DNA from: Arhodomonas sp052060015
GTDB taxonomy: Bacteria; Pseudomonadota; Gammaproteobacteria; Nitrococcales; Nitrococcaceae
NCBI RefSeq assembly: GCF_052060015.1
Contig: NZ_JBPODZ010000003.1
Span: 62,001-126,000, forward strand
Reading direction: 5' to 3'
Length of the DNA stretch: 64,000 bases
Shown: in pieces, positions 35,549 through 43,601 of the stretch
How the letters are laid out: each line of letters starts with the position of its first letter
How positions within the stretch are numbered: the first letter of the stretch is position 1
Made by a program: the position numbers and the translations under genes
The notes under the pieces: generated by a model
What the model was told of the DNA's origin: nothing
The model's database searches: none
What the model saw: the letters and a program-made list of their open reading frames with translations, nothing else

Positions 35549-36370
35549 TCACAGGCGCTGGCAGCGCGGGCACCAGACGGTGGCGCGCTGGCCGATGCGC
35601 CGCTCGCGCAGCGGCTCGGCGCAATGGAGGCACGGCTTACCGGCGCGACCGTAGGCGCGCAGGTCCTGGCGGAAATAGCCGGGGCGGCCCTCGCTGCCGG
35701 TGAAGTCCCGGAGCGTGGTGCCGCCGGCGGCGATGGCCGCCTCCAGCACTTCGCGGACGGCCTGCGCCAGGCGGTGGTAGCGCCCGCGGCCGATGCGGCC
35801 GGCCGGGCGGGAGGGGTGGATGCCGGCGCGGTGCAGGGCCTCGGTGGCATAGATGTTACCGACCCCCGCCACGGTGGCGCCGTCCATGAGGAAGGCCTTG
35901 ACGGCGATTCGGCGGCCGCGGGCGCGACCGTACAGCCACTCTCCATCGAAGCCACGGTCCAGCGGCTCCGGGCCCAGGCCGGCGAGCAGGGGGTGCTGCT
36001 CCGGGGCGGCGTCGACGAGGTGCAGGCTGCCGAAGCGCCGTGGGTCGTTGAAGCGCAATACGGTGGGGCCGGCGAGTCGCAGGTCCACGTGGTCGTGGGG
36101 CTGCGGGGGTGGTGGCTGCGCGAGTACCCGGAGGCTGCCGGACATCCCCAGGTGCCAGAGCAGCCGGCGTTCACCGCCCACCCCGATGAGCAGGTATTTC
36201 CCCCGCCGCTCCACGGAGGTGATCCGCCGCCCGGCCACCGCGGTCTCCAGGCCTTCGGCCACCGGCCAGCGCAGGCGGCGCTCGCGGACCACGAGGGTTT
36301 CGATACGGCGATCCGTCAGGCGGGGCGCGAGCCCCCGGCGTGTGGTCTCCACCTCGGGTAATTCGGGCAT
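35549..36370 (-). CDS. mutM: Formamidopyrimidine-DNA glycosylase MutM (Fpg)
   Basis: 273-residue bifunctional 8-oxoG glycosylase/AP lyase. N-terminal catalytic PELPEVE (P2 nucleophile, E3), K58 region (RRGKYLL), helix-two-turn-helix, and the C-terminal zinc finger C-x2-C-x16-C-x2-C ending CPRCQ. Works with MutY, encoded at 21678. Spacer 35427-35548 downstream holds nothing convincing. Confidence 0.97.
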   Translation of the reverse strand: MPELPEVETTRRGLAPRLTDRRIETLVVRERRLRWPVAEGLETAVAGRRITSVERRGKYLLIGVGGERRLLWHLGMSGSLRVLAQPPPPQPHDHVDLRLAGPTVLRFNDPRRFGSLHLVDAAPEQHPLLAGLGPEPLDRGFDGEWLYGRARGRRIAVKAFLMDGATVAGVGNIYATEALHRAGIHPSRPAGRIGRGRYHRLAQAVREVLEAAIAAGGTTLRDFTGSEGRPGYFRQDLRAYGRAGKPCLHCAEPLRERRIGQRATVWCPRCQRL

Positions 36371-36465
36371 GGGGCCATGATAACCGATCCCGGCCGTTGA
36401 CTCGGCCCGGGAGCACGCGTGGAATAGGACTGTATTTCGGATACTGCGAGGTTGCCGTGGACGTG

Positions 36466-37644
36466 ATGTGGTTCGGCCTGTTTCCTCTGCCGTGGTGGGG
36501 TTATTGCCTGTTCGCCCTGGGCGTTACCCACGTCACCATCGTCGCCGTCACCGTCTACCTGCATCGCCATCAGGCGCACCGGGCACTGGAGCTGCACCCG
36601 GCGGTGGCCCATTTCTTCCGCTTCTGGCTGTGGCTGACCACCGGCATGGTGACCGCGGAGTGGGTGGCGGTGCACCGCAAACACCACGCCCGCTGCGAGA
36701 CCGAGGAGGACCCGCACAGCCCCCAGGTGCTGGGCCTTTCCCGGGTACTGTGGCAGGGCGCCGAGCTCTATCGGGCCGCGGCGGCAGAGGACCGCGTGCT
36801 CGAGGAGTTCGCCCATGGCACCCCGAATGACTGGATGGAGCGGAACCTCTACCGTCGCTTCAGCATGCTCGGCATCGTGCTCATGGCGGTGATCGATCTG
36901 GCGCTGTTCGGTGTGGTGGGGATCACCATCTGGGCGGTGCAGATGCTATGGATCCCGTTCTGGGCGGCCGGCGTGGTGAACGGTGTGGGCCATGCGTTGG
37001 GTTATCGCAACTTCGAGCCCGCGGATGCGTCCACCAACCTGGTGCCGTGGGGCATCGTCGTCGGGGGCGAGGAGCTGCACAACAACCACCATGCCTACCC
37101 GCAGTCGGCGCGTTTCGCCCTGCGCCGATTCGAGCTCGACTTGGGGTGGTGCTACATCCGGGTGTTGGAGGTGTGCGGCCTGGCCCGGGTCAAGCGGGTG
37201 GCGCCGCAGGTGATCCTCGCCGAGAAGGGCGAGGCCGATCCGGCGACGGTCCGTGCGGTGATGCGGGCCCGCGTCCACGTGATGGCGTTCTACGCCCGTG
37301 AGGTGGTGCGGCCCATACTGCGCGAAGAGCTGGCGGCTGCCGATGCTCGCTGCCGGCGGCTGCTGCGCCGGGCCCGGCGGGCACTGATCCGCGAGCCCAG
37401 CCTGGTCGACTCCCGTCACCGCGAGCGCTTGGAGGCGGCGCTGGCACGCAGTCAGCGCCTGGAAACGGTGTATCGCTACAAGCTCGCCCTGCGCCAGGTC
37501 TGGTCGGGGGCGCCACGCTCCCGCGAGGCAGCCCTCGAGCGCCTGCAGGCCTGGTGTGCCCAGGCCGAGGCCACCGGGATCCACGCCCTCGAGGACTTCG
37601 CCGCGCGGTTGCGCGGGTTCACGGTGGTGGACCCGCGCGCCTGA
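36466..37644 (+). CDS. Acyl-CoA/acyl-lipid desaturase with extra C-terminal region
   Basis: 392-residue membrane di-iron fatty acid desaturase. The three histidine clusters HRHQAH, HRKHH and HNNHH are present along with about four membrane helices. It introduces a cis double bond, adjusting membrane fluidity. After about residue 285 there is a roughly 105-residue soluble, Arg-rich helical extension whose end (LQAWCAQAEATGIHALEDF) resembles the C-terminal part of ISL3-type transposases; this tail is familiar from related pseudomonad desaturases. The first codons are uncertain: GTG 36457 or GTG 36463 are alternatives to ATG 36466. Confidence 0.88.
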   Translation: MWFGLFPLPWWGYCLFALGVTHVTIVAVTVYLHRHQAHRALELHPAVAHFFRFWLWLTTGMVTAEWVAVHRKHHARCETEEDPHSPQVLGLSRVLWQGAELYRAAAAEDRVLEEFAHGTPNDWMERNLYRRFSMLGIVLMAVIDLALFGVVGITIWAVQMLWIPFWAAGVVNGVGHALGYRNFEPADASTNLVPWGIVVGGEELHNNHHAYPQSARFALRRFELDLGWCYIRVLEVCGLARVKRVAPQVILAEKGEADPATVRAVMRARVHVMAFYAREVVRPILREELAAADARCRRLLRRARRALIREPSLVDSRHRERLEAALARSQRLETVYRYKLALRQVWSGAPRSREAALERLQAWCAQAEATGIHALEDFAARLRGFTVVDPRA

Positions 37645-37653
37645 GCGGGCACG

Positions 37654-37677
37654 AAAAAACCCGCCGGCGGCGGGTTT
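37654..37677. terminator. Bidirectional intrinsic terminator, desaturase / rpmG
   Basis: AAACCCGCC (37657-37665) / GGCGGGTTT (37669-37677) with a 3-nt loop; A-run on one side and T-run on the other serve both strands. Confidence 0.85.
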
Positions 37678-37704
37678 CCTCGTGCTCGCGATGTTCGCGG
37701 GCGC

Positions 37705-37860
37705 CTACTTGAGCTTCGTCTCGCGGTAGGTCACGTGCTTGCGCACCACCGGATCGTACTTGCGGAACTCCAGCTTATGGGGCGTGTTCCGCTTGTTCTT
37801 GTCGGTGGTGTAGAAGTGACCGGTTCCGGCGCTGGAGACGAGTTTGATCTTCTCACGCAT
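37705..37860 (-). CDS. rpmG: 50S ribosomal protein L33
   Basis: 51 residues, MREKIKLVSSAGTGHFYTT, with the family ending LEFRKYDPVVRKHVTYRETK. No zinc-binding CxxC pairs, so a zinc-independent (C-minus) form. Follows rpmB by 11 bases, the usual rpmBG operon. Confidence 0.97.
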   Translation of the reverse strand: MREKIKLVSSAGTGHFYTTDKNKRNTPHKLEFRKYDPVVRKHVTYRETKLK

Positions 37861-37871
37861 GTCGTTGACCC

Positions 37872-38108
37872 TCAGACCTTCTCGCCGCGGGCGCGGATGT
37901 CGGCGAGCACCTCGTCGATGCCCTTCTTGTCGATGATCCGCATGCCCTTGGAAGACACCCGCAGCCGAACGAAACGGTTTTCGCTGTCCACCCAGAAGCG
38001 GTGAAACCGCAGGTTGGGCAGGAAGCGCCGCTTGGACTTGATGTTCGAGTGCGAGACGTTGTTGCCCGTCGCCGGGCGCTTGCCCGTAACCTGGCAGACC
38101 TTCGCCAT
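37872..38108 (-). CDS. rpmB: 50S ribosomal protein L28
   Basis: 78 residues, MAKVCQVTGKRPATGNNVSHSN, the L28 hallmark, with RRFLPNLRFHRFWV. The ribosome site AGGAGG lies 8 bases upstream and could pair with CTCC just before the ATG. The transcript leader contains a long hairpin at 38152-38217. Confidence 0.97.
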   Translation of the reverse strand: MAKVCQVTGKRPATGNNVSHSNIKSKRRFLPNLRFHRFWVDSENRFVRLRVSSKGMRIIDKKGIDEVLADIRARGEKV

Positions 38109-38151
38109 GGGAGCTGCCTCCTAGATCCGGTGACCCCATAGGATGATGGAT

Positions 38152-38217
38152 GGAGACCTCTGATCAGCACCCGGCGGCGAGCGGCATTCCCGCCCGGTCC
38201 CCTGACCAGAGGTCTCC
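38152..38217 (-). promoter_or_regulatory. Long structured leader hairpin of the rpmBG mRNA
   Basis: Outer arms GGAGACCTCTGATCAG (38152-38167) and CTGACCAGAGGTCTCC (38202-38217) match at 15 of 16 positions, with G-U able to fill the last. The inner ACCCGGCGG / CCGCCCGGT pair 8 of 9. The result is a nearly continuous stem in a 66-nt element directly after the predicted transcription start. Candidate autoregulatory ribosomal-protein leader. Confidence 0.6.
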
Positions 38218-38229
38218 CGAAGACCGGCT

Positions 38230-38258
38230 TTTATACCAGCCAAGCCGGGCGGGTTCAA
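38230..38258 (-). promoter_or_regulatory. Predicted rpmBG promoter
   Basis: Minus strand TTGAAC (38258-38253), 17-bp spacer, TATAAA (38235-38230). Start expected near 38223, right at the upstream edge of the hairpin. Confidence 0.75.
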
Positions 38259-38268
38259 GCTCGACAGG

Positions 38269-38296
38269 CTTGAATTCCCGAGCTTCGGCACCACCT
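38269..38296 (+). promoter_or_regulatory. Candidate sigma-32 (heat-shock) promoter of hsp20
   Basis: CTTGAAT (38269-38275), 13-bp spacer, CACCACCT (38289-38296), compared with the consensus CTTGAAA / CCCCATNT. About 60 nt upstream of the hsp20 ATG. Confidence 0.5.
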
Positions 38297-38356
38297 TCCG
38301 CGAAGGGCCGAGAAGCAAGGCCGCATACGCAGGCAACCGCAAGGAGGATTACCATC

Positions 38357-38794
38357 ATGGCCATTCGACGTTACGAACCCTGGGGGCTGCTCAGTGAACT
38401 CTCCCGCGAGCTCGGCCGACTCTCCGAGAACGCCGAGACCGGTGACAACTCCAGCCTTGCCACCAGCGACTGGACGCCCGCCGTGGATATCCGCGAGGAG
38501 AGTGACCGTTATGTCATCCACGTCGATCTGCCCGGGGTGCGCCCGGAGGATATCGAGGTCCACATGGAGGGCGGGCTGCTGAGCATCAGTGGATCGCGGC
38601 GCTCCGAGGCGACCGAGTCCGGCGAGGGGTACAAGCGCATCGAGCGGGCCGCGGGTTCGTTCTACCGCCGTTTCAGCCTCCCGGATACCGCGGACCCGGA
38701 GCGCATCAGCGCCCGCTGCAATAACGGCGTGTTGGAGGTGAGCATCCCCAAGCAGGAGCAGACCAAGCCGCGTCGTATCCAGGTGGAGGGCTGA
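38357..38794 (+). CDS. Hsp20/alpha-crystallin small heat-shock protein
   Basis: 145 residues: short N-terminal arm, alpha-crystallin domain about 40-135 (WTPAVDIREESDRYVIHVDLPGV; NGVLEVSIPK), and a C-terminal tail. Holds unfolding proteins for refolding. AGGAGG ribosome site before the ATG. Located directly upstream of the DnaJ-type co-chaperone gene, with a heat-shock-like promoter. Confidence 0.93.
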   Translation: MAIRRYEPWGLLSELSRELGRLSENAETGDNSSLATSDWTPAVDIREESDRYVIHVDLPGVRPEDIEVHMEGGLLSISGSRRSEATESGEGYKRIERAAGSFYRRFSLPDTADPERISARCNNGVLEVSIPKQEQTKPRRIQVEG

Positions 38795-38798
38795 CCGG

Positions 38799-38817
38799 GG
38801 CCCCCTTCGCGGGGGCC
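38799..38817 (+). promoter_or_regulatory. Hairpin between hsp20 and cbpA
   Basis: GGCCCCC (38799-38805) / GGGGGCC (38811-38817) with a TTCGC loop just after the hsp20 stop; no T-tract. Possible attenuator or mRNA stabiliser. Confidence 0.45.
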
Positions 38818-38854
38818 GCCATTACGAGCCAGGCGGCGAAGGTGAACGGAGTAC

Positions 38855-39823
38855 ATGGAGTACAAGGACTACTACAAGATTCTCGGGGTCGGGCGCGACG
38901 CCGACGCGGACGAGATCAAGCGCGCCTACCGCAAGCTTGCGCGCAAGTATCACCCGGATGTCAGCAAGGAGCCCGATGCCGAGCAACGCTTCAAGGAGAT
39001 CTCGGAGGCCTACGAGGTCCTGCGCGATCCGGAGAAGCGCCAGGCCTATGACCAGCTCGGCAGCAGCTGGCAGCAAGGCCAGGATTTCCGCCCGCCACCG
39101 GGTTGGGAGTTCCACACCGGCGGCGGGGGCGGCGGCGCCGGCGCAGCCGATTTCAGTGACTTCTTCGAGTCCCTGTTCGGTGGCGGTGGTCGGGGCTCGC
39201 CGTTCGACAGCATCTTCGGCGGGGCCGGCGGTGGCCATCGGGGCAGTGGCTTCGCCGCCCGCGGCGAGGACCAGACCGCCCGGCTGACCGTGACCCTCGA
39301 GGACGCCTATCACGGCAGCACACGGACCGTGCAGCTCGAGGGCGCCGAGCCCGATTCCCAGGGCCGTATGCGCCGCACCCAGCGGAGCCTGCGCGTGCGC
39401 GTGCCCGCAGGCGTGACCAACGGTCAGCGCATTCGCCTCGCCGGCCAGGGACAGCCCGGCCTCGGTGGTGGCGAGCGCGGGGACCTGTACCTGGAGGTCC
39501 ATATCGCGCCCCACCGACACTTGCACCTGCGCGGCCGGGACATCCACCTGGACCTGCCGGTGGCGCCGTGGGAGGCGGCGCTCGGCGCCCGGCTGAAGGT
39601 CCCCACCCTGGGTGGCGAGGTGGATATGCGGATCCCCGAGGGCAGTCAAGGCGGCAAACGCCTGCGCCTTAAGGGCCGCGGCCTGCCCGGCGATCCGCCA
39701 GGGGATCAGTACGTGAGCCTGAAGATCGTCAACCCGCCGGTGGACGACAACAACCGGGCCCTGTTCGAGCGGCTGCGTGAGGCCTGTCCGGCGTTCGACC
39801 CCCGCGCGGAGCTGCATCGCTGA
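38855..39823 (+). CDS. cbpA: DnaJ-type co-chaperone CbpA
   Basis: 322 residues: J domain 1-70 with HPD (KYHPDVSKEP), Gly/Phe-rich linker (about 85-140, FFESLFGGGG), no zinc-finger domain, then two beta-rich client-binding domains (LTVTLEDAYHG; LEVHIAPHRHLHLRG). This architecture is CbpA/DnaJ class B. Stimulates DnaK. Follows hsp20, forming a chaperone operon. Confidence 0.94.
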   Translation: MEYKDYYKILGVGRDADADEIKRAYRKLARKYHPDVSKEPDAEQRFKEISEAYEVLRDPEKRQAYDQLGSSWQQGQDFRPPPGWEFHTGGGGGGAGAADFSDFFESLFGGGGRGSPFDSIFGGAGGGHRGSGFAARGEDQTARLTVTLEDAYHGSTRTVQLEGAEPDSQGRMRRTQRSLRVRVPAGVTNGQRIRLAGQGQPGLGGGERGDLYLEVHIAPHRHLHLRGRDIHLDLPVAPWEAALGARLKVPTLGGEVDMRIPEGSQGGKRLRLKGRGLPGDPPGDQYVSLKIVNPPVDDNNRALFERLREACPAFDPRAELHR

Positions 39824-39896
39824 GGGCGGCCGCTGGTTGCTCGGCCGCCGCCGGGCGCTTAACCTTCTCGGATTGTCTACTGGTGAGGGGTTAGCG

Positions 39897-40559
39897 ATGA
39901 GCGAAGTCAATCTCGAGCGTGCCCGTTTCAACATGGTCGAACAGCAGATCCGGCCCTGGGAGGTGCTCAACGAGCGCATCCTGGACGTGCTCGAGGCGTT
40001 GCCCCGCGAGGACTTCGTGCCCACCGGTTATCGCAACCTCGCGTACGCGGATCTGCAGCTGCCCCTGCCCCACGACGAGGTGATGCTCGAGCCCCGGGTG
40101 GAGGCACGGATGCTACAGGCCCTGGATCCCCAGCCCGGTGAGCGCGCGCTGGAGATCGGCACCGGCAGTGGCTACTTCGCCGCCTGCCTGGCACAGCTCG
40201 CCGGTGAGGTCACCAGCGTCGACCTCCATCCGGACTTCCGCGAGCTCGCCTCGGAGCACCTCGCCGCGGCGGGCGTGCAAAACGTCCGGCTTGAGGTGGG
40301 CGACGCCGCCACCGGTTGGGATGATGGGCAGCGCTATGACGTCATCGCGGTCACCGGCTCGCTGCCCGAGCTCCACGAGGGTTTTCACCGCAGCCTCGCC
40401 ATCGGCGGGCGGCTGTTCCTCATCGTCGGGACTGCGCCGATCATGGAGGCGCTGCTGATTACCCGCATGGATGAGGATCAGTGGGCCACCGAGAGCCTGT
40501 TCGACACCTCGGTGCGGCCCCTGCGCGGCGCTCGTGCCCGGGTGCGCTTCGAGCTCTAG
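39897..40559 (+). CDS. Protein-L-isoaspartate O-methyltransferase family protein
   Basis: 220 residues. SAM-binding motif ALEIGTGSGYFAACLAQL and the Pcm-family opening NMVEQQIRPWEV...LPREDFVP. Pcm repairs isoaspartyl residues; this branch, next to tolC in many gammaproteobacteria, has a changed active-site region (LPHDEVMLEPRVEARML replaces the catalytic Thr/Ser-rich loop), so the true substrate is open. Seventeen bases before the tolC-like gene. Confidence 0.87.
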   Translation: MSEVNLERARFNMVEQQIRPWEVLNERILDVLEALPREDFVPTGYRNLAYADLQLPLPHDEVMLEPRVEARMLQALDPQPGERALEIGTGSGYFAACLAQLAGEVTSVDLHPDFRELASEHLAAAGVQNVRLEVGDAATGWDDGQRYDVIAVTGSLPELHEGFHRSLAIGGRLFLIVGTAPIMEALLITRMDEDQWATESLFDTSVRPLRGARARVRFEL

Positions 40560-40575
40560 TCCAGAGAGGAATACT

Positions 40576-41967
40576 ATGAAACGTCTGCTGCTCGCCGTGG
40601 CGCTGGGCTGCATGAGTCTGCCCGCCGTCGCGGCGGATGACCTGCTCGGCCTCTACCGTGAGGCCCGGGAGAGCGATCCGGTCTTCGAGCAAGCCCGCGC
40701 GCAACGGCGCACCGCCGAGGAGGCGTTGCCCCAGGCGCGTGCCCTGCGGCTCCCGGAGATCGGCGGCAATGCCGGCGCCGAGCGCATCTATCAGGATTAC
40801 GACCCGGATGGCGCGCCCTCCGCCGACGATGACTACAACTCCCTGAACTACGGCGTGGAGCTGCGCCAACCGCTGTATCGCTACGCCGATTTCCAGCAGA
40901 TGGACGTTGCCGAGGCTACTGTGGCCCAGGCCGAGGCCCGCTTCGCGGCAGCGGAACAGGCGCTGATGAGCCGGACCGCGGAGCGTTACTTCGCCGTGCT
41001 CGACGCGGAGGTGGCCCTTGCCGCGGCCCGTGCGGAGCTCGCCGCCATCGAGCGCCAGCTCGAACAGGCGGAAGAGCGCTTCGAGGTGGGGCTGATCGCG
41101 CGTACCGATGTCGAGGACGCCCGCTCGCGCTACGATTTGGCGCGTACCGCGGTCATCCAGGCCGAGAATGACGTCGAGAGCGCCCGGGCCCGGCTACGGG
41201 AGATCACCGGTGCCGCGCCGGCGGAGCTCGCCCGGGTGCGCGAGGGGGTGGAGCTCTCCGAGCCCAGCCCCGCCGACGAAGAGGCATGGCGTAGCCGCGC
41301 CGAGGAGCAGAGCGTGGAGCTCGCCGCCTCCCGCCACGCCGCCCAGGCGGCCATGGAGGGCGTGGACGTGGCCCGCGGCGGGCATTATCCGCAAGTGGAC
41401 GCCGTGGCCCGTTACGGCGGCAGCCATACCAGCGGCGGCGTCGGTACCCTCGGTGCCACCGGTGGTGCCGACAGCCAGGAGATCGCGGCGGGTGTCGAGC
41501 TCAACATCCCACTGTACACCGGCGGTGCCACCAGCTCGCGGGTGCGCGAGGCACAGTCCCAGTACACCGAGGCGCGTGCCGGCCTGGAGGAGACCCGGCG
41601 CAGGGTGACCCGCGCCGCTGGCGATTCCTACCGTGGTGTCCAGACCGCCCTCGAGCGCGTCCGGGCCTTGGCCCAGGCACGGGTGTCCACGCGTACCGCG
41701 CTGGAGGCCACCCAGGCTGGCTTCGAGGTGGGTACGCGCACGATCGTCGATGTGCTCGATGCCCAGCAGCGCCTCTTTGGGGCCGAGCGGGACTATCAGC
41801 AGGCACGTCACGCGTATCTGCTGAATACCCTGCGCCTGCAGCAGGCGGCCGGCATCCTTGCGGAAGAGGACCTTGCCGCGATCAACCGCCTGCTCTCGGC
41901 GGAGACGGCCCCGTATATGGAGATCGACGCCCCGGCCGGCGAGCTCGGCGATCCAGGGCTTCAATGA
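40576..41967 (+). CDS. tolC: TolC family outer-membrane channel protein
   Basis: 463 residues. Signal peptide (MKRLLLAVALGCMSLPAVAA), then two OEP repeats with long coiled-coil helices (about 30-215 and 235-430), as in TolC. Forms the trimeric outer-membrane exit duct for efflux or type I secretion. The last 86 bases overlap the 3' end of waaA on the other strand, an unusually long convergent overlap. Confidence 0.92.
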   Translation: MKRLLLAVALGCMSLPAVAADDLLGLYREARESDPVFEQARAQRRTAEEALPQARALRLPEIGGNAGAERIYQDYDPDGAPSADDDYNSLNYGVELRQPLYRYADFQQMDVAEATVAQAEARFAAAEQALMSRTAERYFAVLDAEVALAAARAELAAIERQLEQAEERFEVGLIARTDVEDARSRYDLARTAVIQAENDVESARARLREITGAAPAELARVREGVELSEPSPADEEAWRSRAEEQSVELAASRHAAQAAMEGVDVARGGHYPQVDAVARYGGSHTSGGVGTLGATGGADSQEIAAGVELNIPLYTGGATSSRVREAQSQYTEARAGLEETRRRVTRAAGDSYRGVQTALERVRALAQARVSTRTALEATQAGFEVGTRTIVDVLDAQQRLFGAERDYQQARHAYLLNTLRLQQAAGILAEEDLAAINRLLSAETAPYMEIDAPAGELGDPGLQ

Positions 41968-43243
41968 GCCGCTCCAGCGCCCCCTGATGCGCCGCCACCA
42001 CCTCGCGGCCCGCGCTGCCGGCCTGTTGCCGGGCCGTGCCGTCGCGCAACCAGTGTGTCACCGCAGCGGCGAGCTCTTCCTCCCCGGTGGCGGTGCGCGC
42101 GGCGCCGGCCTCGCGGAGTAGGGCGAAGGTCCCGGCGAAATTGTGGATGTGGGGGCCGGTGATCACCGGCAGGCCGAGGGCCGCCGGCTCGAGCGGGTTG
42201 TGTCCCCCCACCTCTACCAAGGAACCGCCCATGAAGGCCACATCCCCGGCGGCCAGCAGGGTGGGGAGCTCCCCCATGGTATCGCCCAGCAGCACTGCGG
42301 CGGTTGCCGCGTGTGCCTCGACGGTGGCGGTCCGACGGATCATGGCGAGTCCGCTGTTCGCCACCATGGCCGCCACCGCCGGAAAGCGTTCGGGGTGGCG
42401 GGGCACGAGGATCAGCACCGCGTCGGGGAGGTGCTCACGCACGCGATGATGGGCGGCCAGGGCCACAGACTCCTCACCCTCGTGGGTGCTCGCCGCCACC
42501 CATACCGGCCTCTGTTCCCCGAGCCGGGCGCGCAGTGCCTGGCCGGTGTGGCGCTGGTCTTCGTCGATATGCTGATCAAACTTCAGGTTGCCGATCACCT
42601 GGACCCGCTGCGGCGGCGCCCCGAGCCGCCGGAAGCGCGCCGCGTCCGCCTCATGCTGGGCGGCGATCAGGGTGAAACGAGCCAGCGTCTCCGCCGTAAG
42701 CCGCGCCAGCCGCGCGTAGCCCCGCGCCGAGCGTTCCGAGAGCCGTGCGTTAGCGAGGACCACAGGGATGCCCCGCGCCTCGGTGGCGGCCATCAGGTTG
42801 GGCCAGATCTCCGTCTCCATGACGATGCCCAGCATCGGGGACACCCGGTCGAGGAAGCGCCGGACGGCGCCGGGGGTGTCATAGGGGAGGTAGCAGCTGC
42901 GGACCCTGTCCCCGAAGAGGCTGCGTACCTGCTGGGCGCCGGTGGGCGTGGTGGAGGTGACCAGTATCTGGTGGTCGGGATGACGGTCGAGTAGCGCCTG
43001 CACCAGCGGTGCCGCGGCCACTGTCTCGCCTACCGACACCGCGTGGAGCCAGATGACGGGGGCTGCGCCCGGGCTCGGCACATAGCCGAAGCGTTCGCGC
43101 CAGCGGTGGCGGTAGGCGGGTGCCCGCCGGGAGCGCCAAAGCAGTCGCCCCAGGATCAGCGGGGTGGCAAACCATAACCCCAGCGTATAGAGCCGTCGCC
43201 AGGGTGATGTGCGTTCAAGGCGAGTCCGCGTGGACAGCGACAA
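41882..43243 (-). CDS. waaA: 3-deoxy-D-manno-octulosonic acid transferase WaaA (KdtA)
   Basis: 453-residue inner-membrane-associated GT that adds Kdo to lipid IVA. N-terminal membrane anchor LYTLGLWFATPLILGRLLWR, then WLHAVSVGE, the ETEIWPN motif and the GT-B C-terminal GGSLVEVGGHNPLEPAA. The start is a TTG at 43243 with a TGAGGA ribosome site; no ATG is available near the family start. First lipopolysaccharide gene of the locus. Confidence 0.94.
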   Translation of the reverse strand: MSLSTRTRLERTSPWRRLYTLGLWFATPLILGRLLWRSRRAPAYRHRWRERFGYVPSPGAAPVIWLHAVSVGETVAAAPLVQALLDRHPDHQILVTSTTPTGAQQVRSLFGDRVRSCYLPYDTPGAVRRFLDRVSPMLGIVMETEIWPNLMAATEARGIPVVLANARLSERSARGYARLARLTAETLARFTLIAAQHEADAARFRRLGAPPQRVQVIGNLKFDQHIDEDQRHTGQALRARLGEQRPVWVAASTHEGEESVALAAHHRVREHLPDAVLILVPRHPERFPAVAAMVANSGLAMIRRTATVEAHAATAAVLLGDTMGELPTLLAAGDVAFMGGSLVEVGGHNPLEPAALGLPVITGPHIHNFAGTFALLREAGAARTATGEEELAAAVTHWLRDGTARQQAGSAGREVVAAHQGALERLIEALDRRARRPGRRSPYTGPSPPRAGG

Positions 43244-43249
43244 TCGTCC

Positions 43250-43468
43250 TCAGCGGCCGGAGTTTGGGGTCACGCCGAAGCGCTGGGGCCAGACCATCAC
43301 GATCACCGTGGCTAGCGCCAAGGCGATGGCCGAGAGGATGATGGCTACCGCGGTGGTGCCCCCCAGGGCGAGTACCAGGATCAGGACGGCCAGCACCGCC
43401 ACGCCGCCCAGCGCCGCCGCTTGCCATGGTGCCCCGGTGGGTTCGGTCCCCGCTTCTTCCTTGCTCAT
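43250..43468 (-). CDS. Small membrane protein upstream of waaA
   Basis: 72 residues with two hydrophobic helices (about 20-40 and 42-62) and a short acidic N-terminus. No family recognised. It ends 6 bases before waaA and is probably co-transcribed. A GTG at 43483 is an alternative start. Confidence 0.6.
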   Translation of the reverse strand: MSKEEAGTEPTGAPWQAAALGGVAVLAVLILVLALGGTTAVAIILSAIALALATVIVMVWPQRFGVTPNSGR

Positions 43469-43562
43469 TGCGATCAGGCCCACTTTCGCTATGGATTGGA
43501 TGCGCTGAAGCTAAAGCGGATGGCGTGGCCGGTCAAGCCGGGGCGGCCCGCGGTGCTCGCTC

Positions 43563-43571
43563 TGATATACT
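43563..43571 (+). promoter_or_regulatory. Extended -10 promoter of lpxL-hldE operon
   Basis: TGATATACT, an extended -10 (TG-N-TATACT), 30 bases before the lpxL-like ATG; no clear -35. Confidence 0.45.
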
Positions 43572-43601
43572 CCGCGCACCTGGGAGGTTTGCGGGCTTCG
43601 A

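Noticed and set aside
35445..35633. Small minus-strand ORF after mutM
   Set aside because: Only the last about 27 codons are outside mutM, the ribosome site is poor and no family is recognised.
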